Shown: positions 1 to 7,831, numbered from the stretch's first letter. The stretch: 64,000 nucleotides of DNA from Neobacillus driksii (GCF_013409995.1 NZ_JACCBX010000004.1:372001-436000); one strand, 5' to 3'. Notes: a model not told the origin generated them from the sequence alone. Numbers and translations are program-made.

Positions 1-69
1 GAAAACGCCATGTTAATAGCCGCAAAAACACTTGGGACAGCTGCAATAAACATACACAGTTCTAAATAA
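1..69 (+). CDS. C-terminal end of an upstream gene, possibly yhaA-type amidohydrolase
   Basis: The window opens inside a reading frame that runs 22 codons to a TAA at 67-69 (ends ...TAAINIHSSK). Only the tail is visible. It is followed at once by a rho-independent terminator, as expected for the last gene of a transcript. In B. subtilis the gene next to ecsC is yhaA, an M20-type amidohydrolase, and the helical alanine-rich tail would fit. That identification rests on gene order only. Confidence 0.5.
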   Translation, partial: ENAMLIAAKTLGTAAINIHSSK

Positions 70-73
70 ACAG

Positions 74-106
74 AGCCCCTGAACGGTTTAAAGTTCAGGG
101 GCTTTT
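74..106 (+). terminator. Rho-independent terminator
   Basis: An 11-bp perfect stem (AGCCCCTGAAC at 74-84, GTTCAGGGGCT at 93-103) with an 8-nt loop is followed by TTTT. It ends the plus-strand gene. The stop codon of the convergent ecsC (88-90) lies in its loop, so the last ecsC codons are written in the terminator DNA. Confidence 0.9.
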
Positions 107-810
107 GTTAGGATCCTTAACCTATATGCATTCATTGCCGTTTCTCCCAAGTGTTTGAGCAGATTGTTATTCGCATATGCGCCCACAAATGCACCAATTC
201 CAGGCACTAACTGGAACATCTTAACAAGATCAATATAATCTCTATATTCCTGTTGAAATTTACGCCAATCCATTTCCACGAGCTCTTGCTTTCTCGCATC
301 CCAGTTTTCAATTTCAGCTAATGTTCCGCGACGGATATCATCACTTGAAAACGCCAGCTGAAAGATATGAAGAATAAATAACCGCTCTTCAAATTCCTTC
401 GTGTTAAATCCGTAAATAGCTGCTGCTTCAAAAAGAAACTTCATCTTAATGGAAAGTAGCAACGGGAAATCGGCAAGACCCAGTAGGATTCCTCCAGCGC
501 CTGTCCCAGCTCCTTCAACCAAGGCCGTTTTTTGGAAGATTGCCGTTTTTTTTCTCATTAATTCATCTCGTTCCTCAAGTGTCAGACCGGTCGCTTGGTT
601 TTTGTTGGTCGTTAGCTGGGATCCAAATAAGGTGGTTTTAACCATCCCCTTTATACTTTCTGTCATCACCTCATGAACCTTCTCCGGAATTATTTCATTT
701 ATTTTTCCTTGCGCTTTTTTTGAGATTCGATTCATCATCCCTGACCGTCTGGTTAATTTTCTTTTCCATTCGACCATTTCTCCATATACCTTCAGCTCAT
801 ATTCATTCAT
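88..810 (-). CDS. ecsC: EcsC family protein
   Basis: 240 aa. The sequence and its place after ecsB identify it as EcsC, the third gene of the ecs locus. The family has no established enzymatic activity. A glycine-rich hydrophobic stretch around residues 98-132 suggests membrane association, and the N-terminus is basic and amphipathic. It lies about 50 bp downstream of ecsB on the same strand, so the three are probably co-transcribed. The C-terminus overlaps the convergent terminator. EcsAB affects secretion, competence and intramembrane proteolysis in B. subtilis, while EcsC itself is not known to be needed. The start at 810 follows an AG-rich ribosome site (GAGGGGAGTGGGAG). Confidence 0.9.
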   Translation of the reverse strand: MNEYELKVYGEMVEWKRKLTRRSGMMNRISKKAQGKINEIIPEKVHEVMTESIKGMVKTTLFGSQLTTNKNQATGLTLEERDELMRKKTAIFQKTALVEGAGTGAGGILLGLADFPLLLSIKMKFLFEAAAIYGFNTKEFEERLFILHIFQLAFSSDDIRRGTLAEIENWDARKQELVEMDWRKFQQEYRDYIDLVKMFQLVPGIGAFVGAYANNNLLKHLGETAMNAYRLRILTKAPEL

Positions 811-858
811 GCTCCCACTCCCCTCAGCAACAAGATATTAGGTTTGTTTCTAATCCAT

Positions 859-2070
859 TCATGCTTTTAGTCTTTTCTTACTATAAACATTTACAAATAA
901 AAAACTAAACAGCAATCCAGAGAGGAGGATTATTAACGAAAATATCCATTCCCCTTTAAACAAAATAATGACTGTAAATATGAAGGATTGAATGAACAGA
1001 ATCCTCATAAGAAGAGAATGAAAAGCAGTGGTTTTGTGGTCTTGGGTCACTGGATATAAATCAATCCAAAGCTTATTTTGGTGATGATTCCATAATGGCA
1101 GCAGCTGGAATCCCGTTAAATAGATAAATAAGAGAGAAAGCACGATTTGTCCTGCACCAAAGGAAATAAAATACAGAGCAAATCCACCTATTACAGTTAA
1201 TCGAATAAATAGACCTAAATAATCGGATGATCTCAAGAATGTTCTTGCGTATAAATAATCAAAGGTTTTATCTTGTGAGAAGGAAATCCGATTTATCAAC
1301 CAGTCCAGCCATTTTCTTCTTTTTACCGTATCTTTCAATTTTGGTACATCTGTGAATAAATTGGCTAGCCGATAAAATGATGCCATTCGTTTTTCTTCTT
1401 GAGCAATTAGCAAATCCCATTTCAAGCCCATTTTTTTCGTCCTGACATAAAAGGAGCGATAATAAGAAGCCATAATGAAAGCAAATAACACTAAAAAAAG
1501 GATATGTGCGTTTTTAAATAGCAAAAAGGTAAATAACACATTAATGAAATAACGGACAATCATATCCCAAGTATAAACCGATGGCTGTACATAAAAGTGA
1601 ATCTTCCAGTTAACTGCAATATTCCAGCCTTTAATAACCAGCAGGATGATTAGGAAAATAAAAAATGATTGAAAGCCGTTTTCGCTGACATGTGCATACA
1701 TTGGCATCACTAAAGCAAAAATCATTAATAAAATATATCCTTGAAAAACTAAACTAAGCATTCCAGAACGCAAAAAGTAACTTCTTAAACGCGCTTCAAG
1801 CGGAATTAAAAACACTTGATCTGCTTCAAGGAGAAAAGTATATACCGGACTGTGAGTCAAAAATATTCCTAAAATAACAGCAATAATAATTTCCGCAGGA
1901 AATTCCCGAGACAATGAGCTTATCCAATTTTGATAATAAAAGGCTGCCGTACCAACTAAAAACAGCAGCACGACGACTAGGTGCCCATTCAGGATATATC
2001 GAAGATAAACCCCAAATTCCTTTAATCGATGAACAGATCTATCTTTCCATAGCTTTTTATCATCAAACAT
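859..2070 (-). CDS. ecsB: ABC transporter membrane subunit EcsB
   Basis: 403 aa, very hydrophobic, with about ten membrane segments distributed in N-terminal, middle and C-terminal groups. The length fits EcsB, the permease partner of EcsA. The gene overlaps the end of ecsA by 8 bp, showing translational coupling. Charged stretches around residues 225-265 probably form a cytoplasmic loop that contacts the ATPase. The transported substrate of Ecs is not firmly established; in B. subtilis loss of the complex impairs secretion and RasP-dependent proteolysis (family knowledge). Confidence 0.93.
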   Translation of the reverse strand: MFDDKKLWKDRSVHRLKEFGVYLRYILNGHLVVVLLFLVGTAAFYYQNWISSLSREFPAEIIIAVILGIFLTHSPVYTFLLEADQVFLIPLEARLRSYFLRSGMLSLVFQGYILLMIFALVMPMYAHVSENGFQSFFIFLIILLVIKGWNIAVNWKIHFYVQPSVYTWDMIVRYFINVLFTFLLFKNAHILFLVLFAFIMASYYRSFYVRTKKMGLKWDLLIAQEEKRMASFYRLANLFTDVPKLKDTVKRRKWLDWLINRISFSQDKTFDYLYARTFLRSSDYLGLFIRLTVIGGFALYFISFGAGQIVLSLLFIYLTGFQLLPLWNHHQNKLWIDLYPVTQDHKTTAFHSLLMRILFIQSFIFTVIILFKGEWIFSLIILLSGLLFSFLFVNVYSKKRLKA

Positions 2071-2803
2071 AATTTTCTTCCTTCGTTAATTGGATGTATA
2101 GATCATCTAATGAAGCTGCAGGCATCGAGAACTGTTCCCTCAATTCAGTTAGAGTACCTTTTGCACGAACCTCACCTTCGTGAAGAATAACGAATCTGTC
2201 ACAGTACTTTTCAGCTGTCGCAAGAATATGGGTCGACATCAATATGCCCGCTCCGCTTTCTTTCATTTTTTTCATTAAGTCAAGCAATGATTGAATACCA
2301 AGTGGATCGAGCCCCACAAATGGCTCATCAACAATATAGAGGGAAGGCTGCACCAAAAAGGCGCACATAATCATTACCTTTTGTTTCATTCCTTTAGAAA
2401 AATGAGCTGGAAACCATTTTAGTCTTTTTTCCATTCGAAATTCAGTTAATAGCTGACCAATTCTGGTTTTATATGTAGACTCATCTAAGCCGTATGCCAT
2501 AGCGGTTAAACGTAAATGTTCTTCAAGGGTGAGTTCTTCGTAAAGTACTGGTGTTTCCGGAACAAAGGTGAACATCTTTCGATAAGCTTCCTTGTCTTCC
2601 ATAATAGAACGTCCATTTATTTTAACTGTACCACTATGAGGCTCCATTAAACCGATGATGTGTTTAATACTTGTACTTTTCCCAGCACCATTTAGACCGA
2701 TTAATCCAACCAATTCTTTTTCATTTACTTCAAAAGTAACATCTTTTAAAACTGGATTCCTTGTATATCCACCTGTAAGGCTTTCAATCGATAATAAAGG
2801 CAT
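2063..2803 (-). CDS. ecsA: ABC transporter ATP-binding protein EcsA
   Basis: 246 aa ABC ATPase. Walker A GLNGAGKST is at residues 36-44. The signature region reads FSKGMKQKV, Walker B and D-loop read LYIVDEPFVGLDP, and the switch histidine is in STHILATAEK. The length matches EcsA. It is the first gene of ecsA-ecsB-ecsC and is transcribed away from hit. The start at 2803 has a GGACGGAG-type ribosome site about 5 nt upstream. It couples ATP hydrolysis to the EcsB membrane subunit at the cytoplasmic membrane. Confidence 0.95.
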   Translation of the reverse strand: MPLLSIESLTGGYTRNPVLKDVTFEVNEKELVGLIGLNGAGKSTSIKHIIGLMEPHSGTVKINGRSIMEDKEAYRKMFTFVPETPVLYEELTLEEHLRLTAMAYGLDESTYKTRIGQLLTEFRMEKRLKWFPAHFSKGMKQKVMIMCAFLVQPSLYIVDEPFVGLDPLGIQSLLDLMKKMKESGAGILMSTHILATAEKYCDRFVILHEGEVRAKGTLTELREQFSMPAASLDDLYIQLTKEENYV

Positions 2804-2839
2804 ATACTCCGTCCTTCCATAGGATAATAATTACCTTAC

Positions 2840-2868
2840 ATTTTACCAAATCGAAGACGATAAAAATA
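2840..2868 (-). promoter_or_regulatory. Candidate sigma-A promoter for ecsABC
   Basis: On the minus strand an extended -10 element TGG-TAAAAT (-10 hexamer at 2840-2845) lies about 37 bp before the ecsA start. The -35 region is only AT-rich, which is compatible with an extended -10 promoter. Confidence 0.4.
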
Positions 2869-2893
2869 GGAATTCAATTTTTTGATATATTTT

Positions 2894-2922
2894 TGTATAT
2901 TTCCATTCAAACGGGTTATCAT
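2894..2922 (+). promoter_or_regulatory. Candidate promoter of the ecsA-hit intergenic RNA
   Basis: TTGTAT (2894-2899), a 17-bp spacer and TATCAT (2917-2922) resemble a sigma-A promoter pointing toward the repeat-containing RNA. Predicted start near 2929. No gene begins within 450 bp, which argues that the product is an RNA. Confidence 0.5.
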
Positions 2923-2928
2923 AATATT

Positions 2929-3330
2929 CGAAGGGGAAACACCTACTCGATGAAGTGATTCATCAAAAATTTGAAATGAGGTGTCTGTCAAAGACATTTA
3001 ACTTTTCAAACATGTAGCTTCTAAACGTTTCTAATAAGGGGATGGTTGTTTTGCACAAGTTGCCTGGTAACCATTTAGAGTTCAAATAACACCAGCTATT
3101 TATCAAAAAATAAATGAGGTGTTTACGGCAGATTATCATCCGTTTTTATAAGTTTGTAAACATATAAAAACAACATAGGGGATGGTCAGCTTGAACAATG
3201 ATTACTGTTTATAAAAACACTAAATTGTCAAATGAGGTGTTTATCAAACGTAATTCCTGAATGAACGTATAAATTGAAGCAAGTCCCCTTCGAGAGGACA
3301 GGATTCCATGCGAATCCTGTCTCTTCCTTT
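2929..3330 (+). ncRNA. Candidate structured ncRNA with three repeated hairpin units
   Basis: This ~400-nt stretch has no convincing reading frame but ends in a strong terminator. It holds three copies of a unit whose 3' part is AAATGAGGTGTYTRTCAAA-like (near 2974, 3112 and 3230). Each pairs with an upstream ACACC-type strand: 2939-2944 with 2979-2984, 3088-3093 with 3118-3123, 3216-3221 with 3236-3241. Inside the first two are further perfect hairpins (GATGAA/TTCATC at 2949-2964; ATTTAT/ATAAAT at 3098-3115). Units two and three are each preceded by AGGGGATGGT (3037-3046, 3177-3186). The pairings with different loop sequences are what conserved RNA structure looks like. I do not recognise the family. 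Confidence 0.6.
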
Positions 3331-3331
3331 T
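3296..3331 (+). terminator. Terminator of the intergenic RNA
   Basis: GGACAGGATTC, the short loop CATGC and GAATCCTGTC form a strong stem followed by TCTTCCTTTTTTT. It lies about 60 bp upstream of hit, so it closes an upstream transcript rather than a coding gene. Confidence 0.9.
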
Positions 3332-3347
3332 TTATCGGTATTACATA

Positions 3348-3356
3348 TGGTAAAAT
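3348..3356 (+). promoter_or_regulatory. Extended -10 promoter of hit
   Basis: TGG-TAAAAT sits just after the terminator and 33 bp before the hit start. There is no good -35 hexamer, as is common for extended -10 promoters. Confidence 0.5.
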
Positions 3357-3389
3357 ACGGATATATAACCAATAAAGGGGTTGCAGTAA

Positions 3390-3809
3390 ATGAGTGATTG
3401 TATCTTTTGTAAAATTGTTAATGGGGATATCCCGGCAGCAAAAGTTTATGAAAATGAACATGTATTAGCCTTTCTTGATATTAGTCAGGTAACAAAAGGC
3501 CATACATTGGTCATCCCCAAAGTACATAAAGAAAATTTATTTGAATTGACTCCTGAAACGTCTAAAAACCTTTTCGAATCTGTACCTGAAATTGCAAATG
3601 CCCTAAAAAAGGAATTTAGCCCTCTCGGATTAAACCTGGTGAATAATAATGGGGAACATGCAGGGCAAACCGTTTTTCATTTCCATGTTCATTTAATTCC
3701 ACGCTATGGTAAAGGAGACGGATTTGGCGCTGTTTGGAAAAGCAATACAAGCGATTATACACAAGAGACACTGCTAGAGATGGCATCGAATATTAATAAA
3801 CATTTTTAA
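3390..3809 (+). CDS. hit: HIT family nucleotide-binding protein
   Basis: 139 aa. The histidine triad HFHVH (H97, H99, H101) is intact, and C4/C7 with upstream histidines could bind zinc as in bacterial Hint proteins. HIT proteins hydrolyse purine nucleoside phosphoramidates and related adenylates; the physiological substrate in Bacillus is not settled. AAAGGGG precedes the ATG. It is divergent from ecsA and separated from it by the structured RNA. It matches the B. subtilis Hit (YhaE) position and length. Confidence 0.95.
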   Translation: MSDCIFCKIVNGDIPAAKVYENEHVLAFLDISQVTKGHTLVIPKVHKENLFELTPETSKNLFESVPEIANALKKEFSPLGLNLVNNNGEHAGQTVFHFHVHLIPRYGKGDGFGAVWKSNTSDYTQETLLEMASNINKHF

Positions 3810-3854
3810 ATTAAATTATCTGAAAATTATATCTTTATTATTTTTATATTCCTG

Positions 3855-3863
3855 TGATATAAT
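3855..3863 (+). promoter_or_regulatory. Extended -10 promoter of trpP
   Basis: TGA-TATAAT is a perfect extended -10 element, and a T-rich stretch takes the place of the -35. Transcription would start near 3870, giving a leader of about 85 nt that contains the GAG/TAG triplets. Confidence 0.6.
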
Positions 3864-3891
3864 GATAACAAGTTTTTCGCTACAGGCACCT

Positions 3892-3975
3892 GAGCGCACT
3901 GCAGGAGGAACAAATAGAACAAATAGCTGAGTACAGCAGAGGAGAGATGAGAAATGAATACAAAGAATCTAGTAG
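3892..3975 (+). promoter_or_regulatory. Candidate TRAP-binding site over the trpP ribosome site
   Basis: GAG or TAG triplets occur at 3892, 3905, 3915, 3924, 3929, 3942, 3949 and, inside the coding region, 3970 and 3973. That makes nine triplets spanning the Shine-Dalgarno sequence and start codon. In B. subtilis the tryptophan-activated protein TRAP binds nine such triplets on trpP (yhaG) mRNA and blocks translation. Several spacings here exceed the ideal 2-3 nt, so binding is inferred rather than certain. Confidence 0.5.
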
Positions 3976-4478
3976 TCCTATCACTTTTGGCGGGAATTGG
4001 AGTAGTTTTGCATACGGTAATGCCAGCCTTCCTTACGATTAAACCAGATATGATGCTTGCCATGATGTTCTTGGGAATTATTCTTATTCCAGAAATTAAA
4101 AGTGTTATGTTATTGTCTATTGTGACCGGAGGACTATCCGCACTTACAACCGGTTTTCCTGGTGGTCAACTACCAAATATCATTGATAAGCCCATAACTG
4201 CGTTAGTCTTTTTTGGTTTATTTTTGGCATTAAAGCACTACCGTAATTCCATTATTAGTGTTGCCGTCTTAACTGCAATTGGGACATTAGTTTCAGGATC
4301 TGTCTTTTTGGGTTCTGCCTATTACATTGTAGGCTTACCAAGTTCTTTCACAGCTTTATTTGCTGCTGGTGTTTTACCTGCAATAGCACTGAACACTATT
4401 ATTATGGTTATTTTGTATCCAGTTGCTCTTTCAGTAGTAAAAAGAACTAAGACATCATCTATTAGCATCTCAAAATAA
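3954..4478 (+). CDS. trpP: Tryptophan transporter TrpP
   Basis: 174 aa, almost entirely hydrophobic, with five or six predicted membrane segments and a basic tail. Order after hit and overall sequence match TrpP (YhaG), the probable tryptophan importer of B. subtilis. The protein resembles small S-component-like permeases. Translation is probably repressed by TRAP through the triplets over the ribosome site (AGAGGAGAG). A strong terminator follows, so it is monocistronic. Confidence 0.9.
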   Translation: MNTKNLVVLSLLAGIGVVLHTVMPAFLTIKPDMMLAMMFLGIILIPEIKSVMLLSIVTGGLSALTTGFPGGQLPNIIDKPITALVFFGLFLALKHYRNSIISVAVLTAIGTLVSGSVFLGSAYYIVGLPSSFTALFAAGVLPAIALNTIIMVILYPVALSVVKRTKTSSISISK

Positions 4479-4482
4479 CACA

Positions 4483-4516
4483 AAAGAAAAGAACCTCAGC
4501 AAGGTTCTTTTCTTTC
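4483..4516 (+). terminator. Terminator after trpP
   Basis: AAAAGAAAAGAACCT, loop CAGC, then AAGGTTCTTTTCTTT form a long stem. The A- and T-runs make it usable in both directions, also serving the convergent small gene at 4537. Confidence 0.85.
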
Positions 4517-4536
4517 TATAAACATCAAATAAATGA

Positions 4537-4725
4537 TTAAAAGCTTGATAAAATAATCGTCAAAAGCAAAAATATTGCTCCACCGCCTGCTAACGCTGCA
4601 GCTCGCTTTTTTAAGACTTGTTTAGGCGGATAAAATCCCGGTCTTTTTAGAGCTAGAGCATTCCAAATTGCACCAAAAAATAGCAATATACTTAGCAAAA
4701 AAAGGATCGATGTTACAGCTTTCAT
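4537..4725 (-). CDS. Small two-helix membrane protein, unknown function
   Basis: 62 aa from the ATG at 4725, which has GGGGG seven bases upstream; the TTG further upstream lacks a ribosome site. Two hydrophobic segments flank a basic KRPGFYPPKQVLKKR loop, so it is a hairpin membrane protein. It lies convergent to trpP and divergent to scoC. I do not recognise a family. Confidence 0.7.
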   Translation of the reverse strand: MKAVTSILFLLSILLFFGAIWNALALKRPGFYPPKQVLKKRAAALAGGGAIFLLLTIILSSF

Positions 4726-5001
4726 ATAATACCCCCTATTGAAGACCAAGAGTTGATACTATTATTAATATGATTTGCTGTCCTTCCCTATGTAGAATAT
4801 TCAAAAGGTTGGCATTATTTAGAGAAAGAACGTAAAATAAAGAAGAACTATTTTCTCAGAATTGTAATAAAAATAAAAAAATATAAATTTCAAGTAGAAA
4901 AAAACGTAATTTCTAAAAATTTTGTGAATTTACATCTTTATTAATTTTTATTTTATTGGCATAATGTTAATAGAGAAATAAAAAAGTAGGTGAAATTGGG
5001 G

Positions 5002-5577
5002 ATGTCGGAGAAACAGTATTCAATGAAAGAAGCGATGCTATTTAGCCAAAGGATTGCACAATTAAGTAAAGCCCTATGGAAATCAATTGAGAAAGATTGG
5101 CAGCAATGGTTAAAACCTTTTGATTTAAATATTAATGAGCATCATATCCTTTGGATTGCATACCATTTAAATGGAGCATCTATTTCGGATGTAGCAAAGT
5201 TTGGTGTTATGCATGTCTCAACAGCGTTCAATTTTTCGAAAAAGTTAGAAGAAAGAGGATTGCTTACATTTTCAAAAAAAGAAAATGATAAACGAAATAC
5301 GTATATTCAGCTCACCCCAGAAGGTGAAGAGATCTTTCTTCGTTTAATGGAATCCTATCACCCCAGTGGCAATGCTGCATTTGTTGGTGCCCTGCCGTTA
5401 AGAGATTTATATGGGAAGTTTCCTGATATTATTGAAATGATGGCAATTGTTCGAAATATCTATGGTGAAGATTTCATGGAAATCTTTGAACGATCGTTTC
5501 ATAATATTGAAACTGAATTTAACGAAAATGATGGAAAACTTAAAAAGTCAGAAAAAACACAACAGGAACTCTCCTAA
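5002..5577 (+). CDS. scoC: HTH-type transcriptional regulator ScoC/Hpr
   Basis: 191 aa MarR-family regulator. The stretch around [14 protein letters not shown] and [19 protein letters not shown] is typical of Hpr. The winged helix covers about residues 45-110. In B. subtilis ScoC represses exoprotease, oligopeptide permease and sporulation genes during the transition state. The ATG at 5002 is preferred over the GTG at 4990 because the AGTAGGTGA ribosome site is 8 nt upstream and homologues begin there. The 3' end overlaps the convergent yhaI by 4 bp. Confidence 0.95.
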   Translation: MSEKQYSMKEAMLFSQRIAQLSKALWKSIEKDWQQWLKPFDLNINEHHILWIAYHLNGASISDVAKFGVMHVSTAFNFSKKLEERGLLTFSKKENDKRNTYIQLTPEGEEIFLRLMESYHPSGNAAFVGALPLRDLYGKFPDIIEMMAIVRNIYGEDFMEIFERSFHNIETEFNENDGKLKKSEKTQQELS

Positions 5578-5912
5578 AGACATTTAGTAAACTCTGTAAA
5601 AAGAGGTTCGAATAAGTGTTGCTTTAAACAAGCTTGAACAACTTCCTTTGCGTTAAGTTTTTCCGGTAAAGAATATAGAAACTCACTGAAAAGCGGATGA
5701 AAATGTATAAACCCTTCCGCTTTTTGTTCTTCCATTTTTATGTTAAGATTCTCACATAGTCGATTGAATGCCTCTACTTCATGTTCTGATAACCCATTCT
5801 CTATCACTACTCTATAAAATTCGAGATTGGGGTCCCTCAGCAACTTTAAGAGTAACTTTTGATGATATTCGAGAAGATTCACACGGGCTTGTAATTCAAC
5901 GTATATATCCAT
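5574..5912 (-). CDS. yhaI: DUF1878 family protein YhaI
   Basis: 112 aa, mostly helical and acidic. It matches YhaI by position (convergent with scoC) and composition. No catalytic motif or membrane segment is visible and the function is unknown. The overlap with the scoC 3' end means the two mRNAs are antisense at their ends, and no terminator is visible between them. Confidence 0.8.
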   Translation of the reverse strand: MDIYVELQARVNLLEYHQKLLLKLLRDPNLEFYRVVIENGLSEHEVEAFNRLCENLNIKMEEQKAEGFIHFHPLFSEFLYSLPEKLNAKEVVQACLKQHLFEPLFTEFTKCL

Positions 5913-6126
5913 TGCGTTCGACCTCCGGTCACTGCTTTACATTCCTACGTTCATTATTTACTCTTTTCAGGACAATGTAAACCTATTCTTAAATTAGAAC
6001 AGATAATAATCTTTCCAGTGTTTTTTTTAAAATTATTTCCTACTTTTCTACCATTCCTTTTAACTATCTTTTTTTGTAAATTTTTGATAATGTATTAACA
6101 TATAATGAACATCAGGGAGGGAATCG

Positions 6127-6309
6127 ATGATGATCTCCATTTTTATTGTTTTGGCCATTTTTATTTTGTTTTACGTTAACAAAATGACCAATTCCCTTTG
6201 TATTCAAAAAGATATACCGGAAGAACGTCAGCATAAAGTATTTCGTACAATAAATGTACTTGTCACGATATTATTGATTTCATCCTATGTGGAAATTTTG
6301 TATACATAG
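6127..6309 (+). CDS. Small membrane protein, unknown function
   Basis: 60 aa. Two hydrophobic segments (residues 2-18 and 42-58) flank a charged middle. CAGGGAGG lies 6-9 nt before the tandem ATG codons, and TATAAT at 6101-6106 suggests a promoter. A terminator follows at 6348. I do not recognise the family. Confidence 0.65.
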   Translation: MMISIFIVLAIFILFYVNKMTNSLCIQKDIPEERQHKVFRTINVLVTILLISSYVEILYT

Positions 6310-6347
6310 GTTTACTTTATGTAATGTATCAATGTTAGAGAAAAATA

Positions 6348-6377
6348 GAAGCGATGAGAAAATTCTCATCGCTTTTA
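6348..6377 (+). terminator. Bidirectional terminator
   Basis: GAAGCGATGAGAA pairs with TTCTCATCGCTTTT across a 2-nt centre. T-rich sequence lies on both sides, so it can end both the plus-strand small gene and the minus-strand yjcZ-like genes. Confidence 0.85.
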
Positions 6378-6390
6378 ATTTGTTTTCAGG

Positions 6391-6480
6391 TTAAAACCAA
6401 GAAGCACCAATAATTATTAACAGGATGAATAGGACAACGATTAACGCAAATCCTCCACCGTGGAATCCAGTTCCAGACAC
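6391..6480 (-). CDS. YjcZ family sporulation membrane peptide (copy 1)
   Basis: 29 codons starting at GTG 6480, with AAAGGGGAG six bases before it. It has a short glycine-rich head, then GFALIVVLFILLIIIGASWF, the hallmark of YjcZ-type proteins. These are tiny single-span proteins made during sporulation in Bacillus. It lies 60 bp from a nearly identical copy, a tandem duplication. Being below 30 residues it is easily missed by gene finders. Confidence 0.85.
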   Translation of the reverse strand: MSGTGFHGGGFALIVVLFILLIIIGASWF

Positions 6481-6539
6481 ACAATTCTCCCCTTTCTTAA
6501 ATGGTAAAGCTGTTGTCTGCATCAGGTGATACCCTTAAA

Positions 6540-6629
6540 TTAAAACCAAGATGCTCCAACAATAATCAATAGAATGAATAGGACTACAATCAATGCAAAT
6601 CCTGCTCCGTATCCGTGTCCACCACTCAT
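6540..6629 (-). CDS. YjcZ family sporulation membrane peptide (copy 2)
   Basis: 29 codons from ATG 6629, with a perfect AAGGAGGT ribosome site. The head is MSGGHGYGAG and the tail is the same hydrophobic span as copy 1, differing by about one residue. The upstream copy has the better initiation signals. The two are probably transcribed together toward the terminator at 6348. Confidence 0.88.
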   Translation of the reverse strand: MSGGHGYGAGFALIVVLFILLIIVGASWF

Positions 6630-6880
6630 CGTAATACCTCCTTTATTATTTACTACGATATACTATTCAAGCTGTACTCATTTCGACTAGGCGCTTACCT
6701 TATTTTCTTCGGAAAAAGTCCACCTTTTTCTTATTGGGGATTAATTCCTTAGAGAACATAACGTTTAGCCGATGGGCAATTGAATAGTTCTCTTTTTTGT
6801 TACATGTTATCGTATGTACGAATTCTTGAATTCGCAATGGGTAAATGCCCAAAATTCTGATAACAAAACAGGAAATATTT

Positions 6881-6908
6881 TTGCAGTGGTTGTCATTTAT
6901 GTTATAGT
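6881..6908 (+). promoter_or_regulatory. Candidate promoter of prsA
   Basis: TTGCAG (6881-6886), 16 bp, TATAGT (6903-6908). A small hairpin TTGTGG/CCACAA begins the predicted transcript at about 6914. The remaining ~250 bp back to the yjcZ pair shows only a short inverted repeat (CGAATTC/GAATTCG, 6819-6834). Confidence 0.4.
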
Positions 6909-6960
6909 ATAGTTTGTGGACAAAAGCCCACAAGAATTTACTGTTTAGGAGAGGTACAAC

Positions 6961-7824
6961 ATGAAAAAATGGATGTTAGCCCTTACATTAGCTGGCGGGG
7001 TTATTGCCTTAAGCGCGTGTAATCAAAGTAGCGGTTCTACAGTAGCAGAAAGCAGTGCTGGAGATATTACAAAGGATCAACTTTATGAAGCAATGAAGGA
7101 AAAGGTGGGAACACAAGCATTACAACAGCTTGTCTATGAAAAAGTCCTAGCTGAGAAATACGAAGTAACCGACAAAGAATTAGATGCAAAGGTTGATGAA
7201 TTAAAGGAGCAGCTTGGAGACAACTTTGAGGCTGCGCTGGCACAATACGGTTACGCAAATGAAGATGATTTTAAAGAAACGATGAAACTTGGTATGATGC
7301 AAGAAAAAGCTGCAATGAAGTCCATAAAAGTAACAGATAAAGAAGTTAAGGAATACTACGACAACTACAAGCCTGAGATTAAGGCTCGTCATATTCTCGT
7401 TGCGGATGAAAAAACAGCTTTAGAAGTGAAGCAAAAGCTTGACGCTGGCGAAAAGTTTGAAGATGTAAGTAATACCTATTCTACTGATGAAGCGGCTAAA
7501 GCAGCTGGCGGTGACTTAGGATGGTTTGGTGCTGGAGCAATGGATCCAGATTTTGAAGCTGCAGCATATGCCCTCAAAAAAGGTGAAATCAGCGGCCCAG
7601 TTAAGAGCTCATTTGGCTATCATATCATTCAATTAACGGACAAAAAAGAAAAGAAATCCTATGAAGAAATGAAAGATCAAATGGAAAAAGATTTAAAATC
7701 ATCAAAATTAACAAATGAAAAAATTAACGAAGTGATGCAAAAGGAAATTAAAGAAGCAAAAGTGAAAATCAGTGATAAAGACTTAGAAAAAGCACTTGAC
7801 CCAGCAGCTCCTGCAGCACAATAA
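6961..7824 (+). CDS. prsA: Foldase lipoprotein PrsA
   Basis: 287 aa. The lipoprotein signal ends in the lipobox LSAC, with the lipidated Cys at residue 20. A parvulin-type peptidyl-prolyl isomerase domain spans about residues 141-230 (starts KARHILVADE, contains GGDLGWFGAGAM and FGYHIIQL), between N- and C-terminal chaperone helices. PrsA acts outside the membrane, folding exported proteins after Sec translocation, and is essential in B. subtilis. GGAGAGG precedes the ATG. A dedicated terminator follows. Confidence 0.97.
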   Translation: MKKWMLALTLAGGVIALSACNQSSGSTVAESSAGDITKDQLYEAMKEKVGTQALQQLVYEKVLAEKYEVTDKELDAKVDELKEQLGDNFEAALAQYGYANEDDFKETMKLGMMQEKAAMKSIKVTDKEVKEYYDNYKPEIKARHILVADEKTALEVKQKLDAGEKFEDVSNTYSTDEAAKAAGGDLGWFGAGAMDPDFEAAAYALKKGEISGPVKSSFGYHIIQLTDKKEKKSYEEMKDQMEKDLKSSKLTNEKINEVMQKEIKEAKVKISDKDLEKALDPAAPAAQ

Positions 7825-7831
7825 GAACGTC

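Noticed and set aside
2974..3260. Three small ORFs beginning MRCL in the ecsA-hit gap
   Set aside because: No ribosome-binding sites, different lengths and unrelated continuations. The shared part is better explained as a repeated RNA segment.
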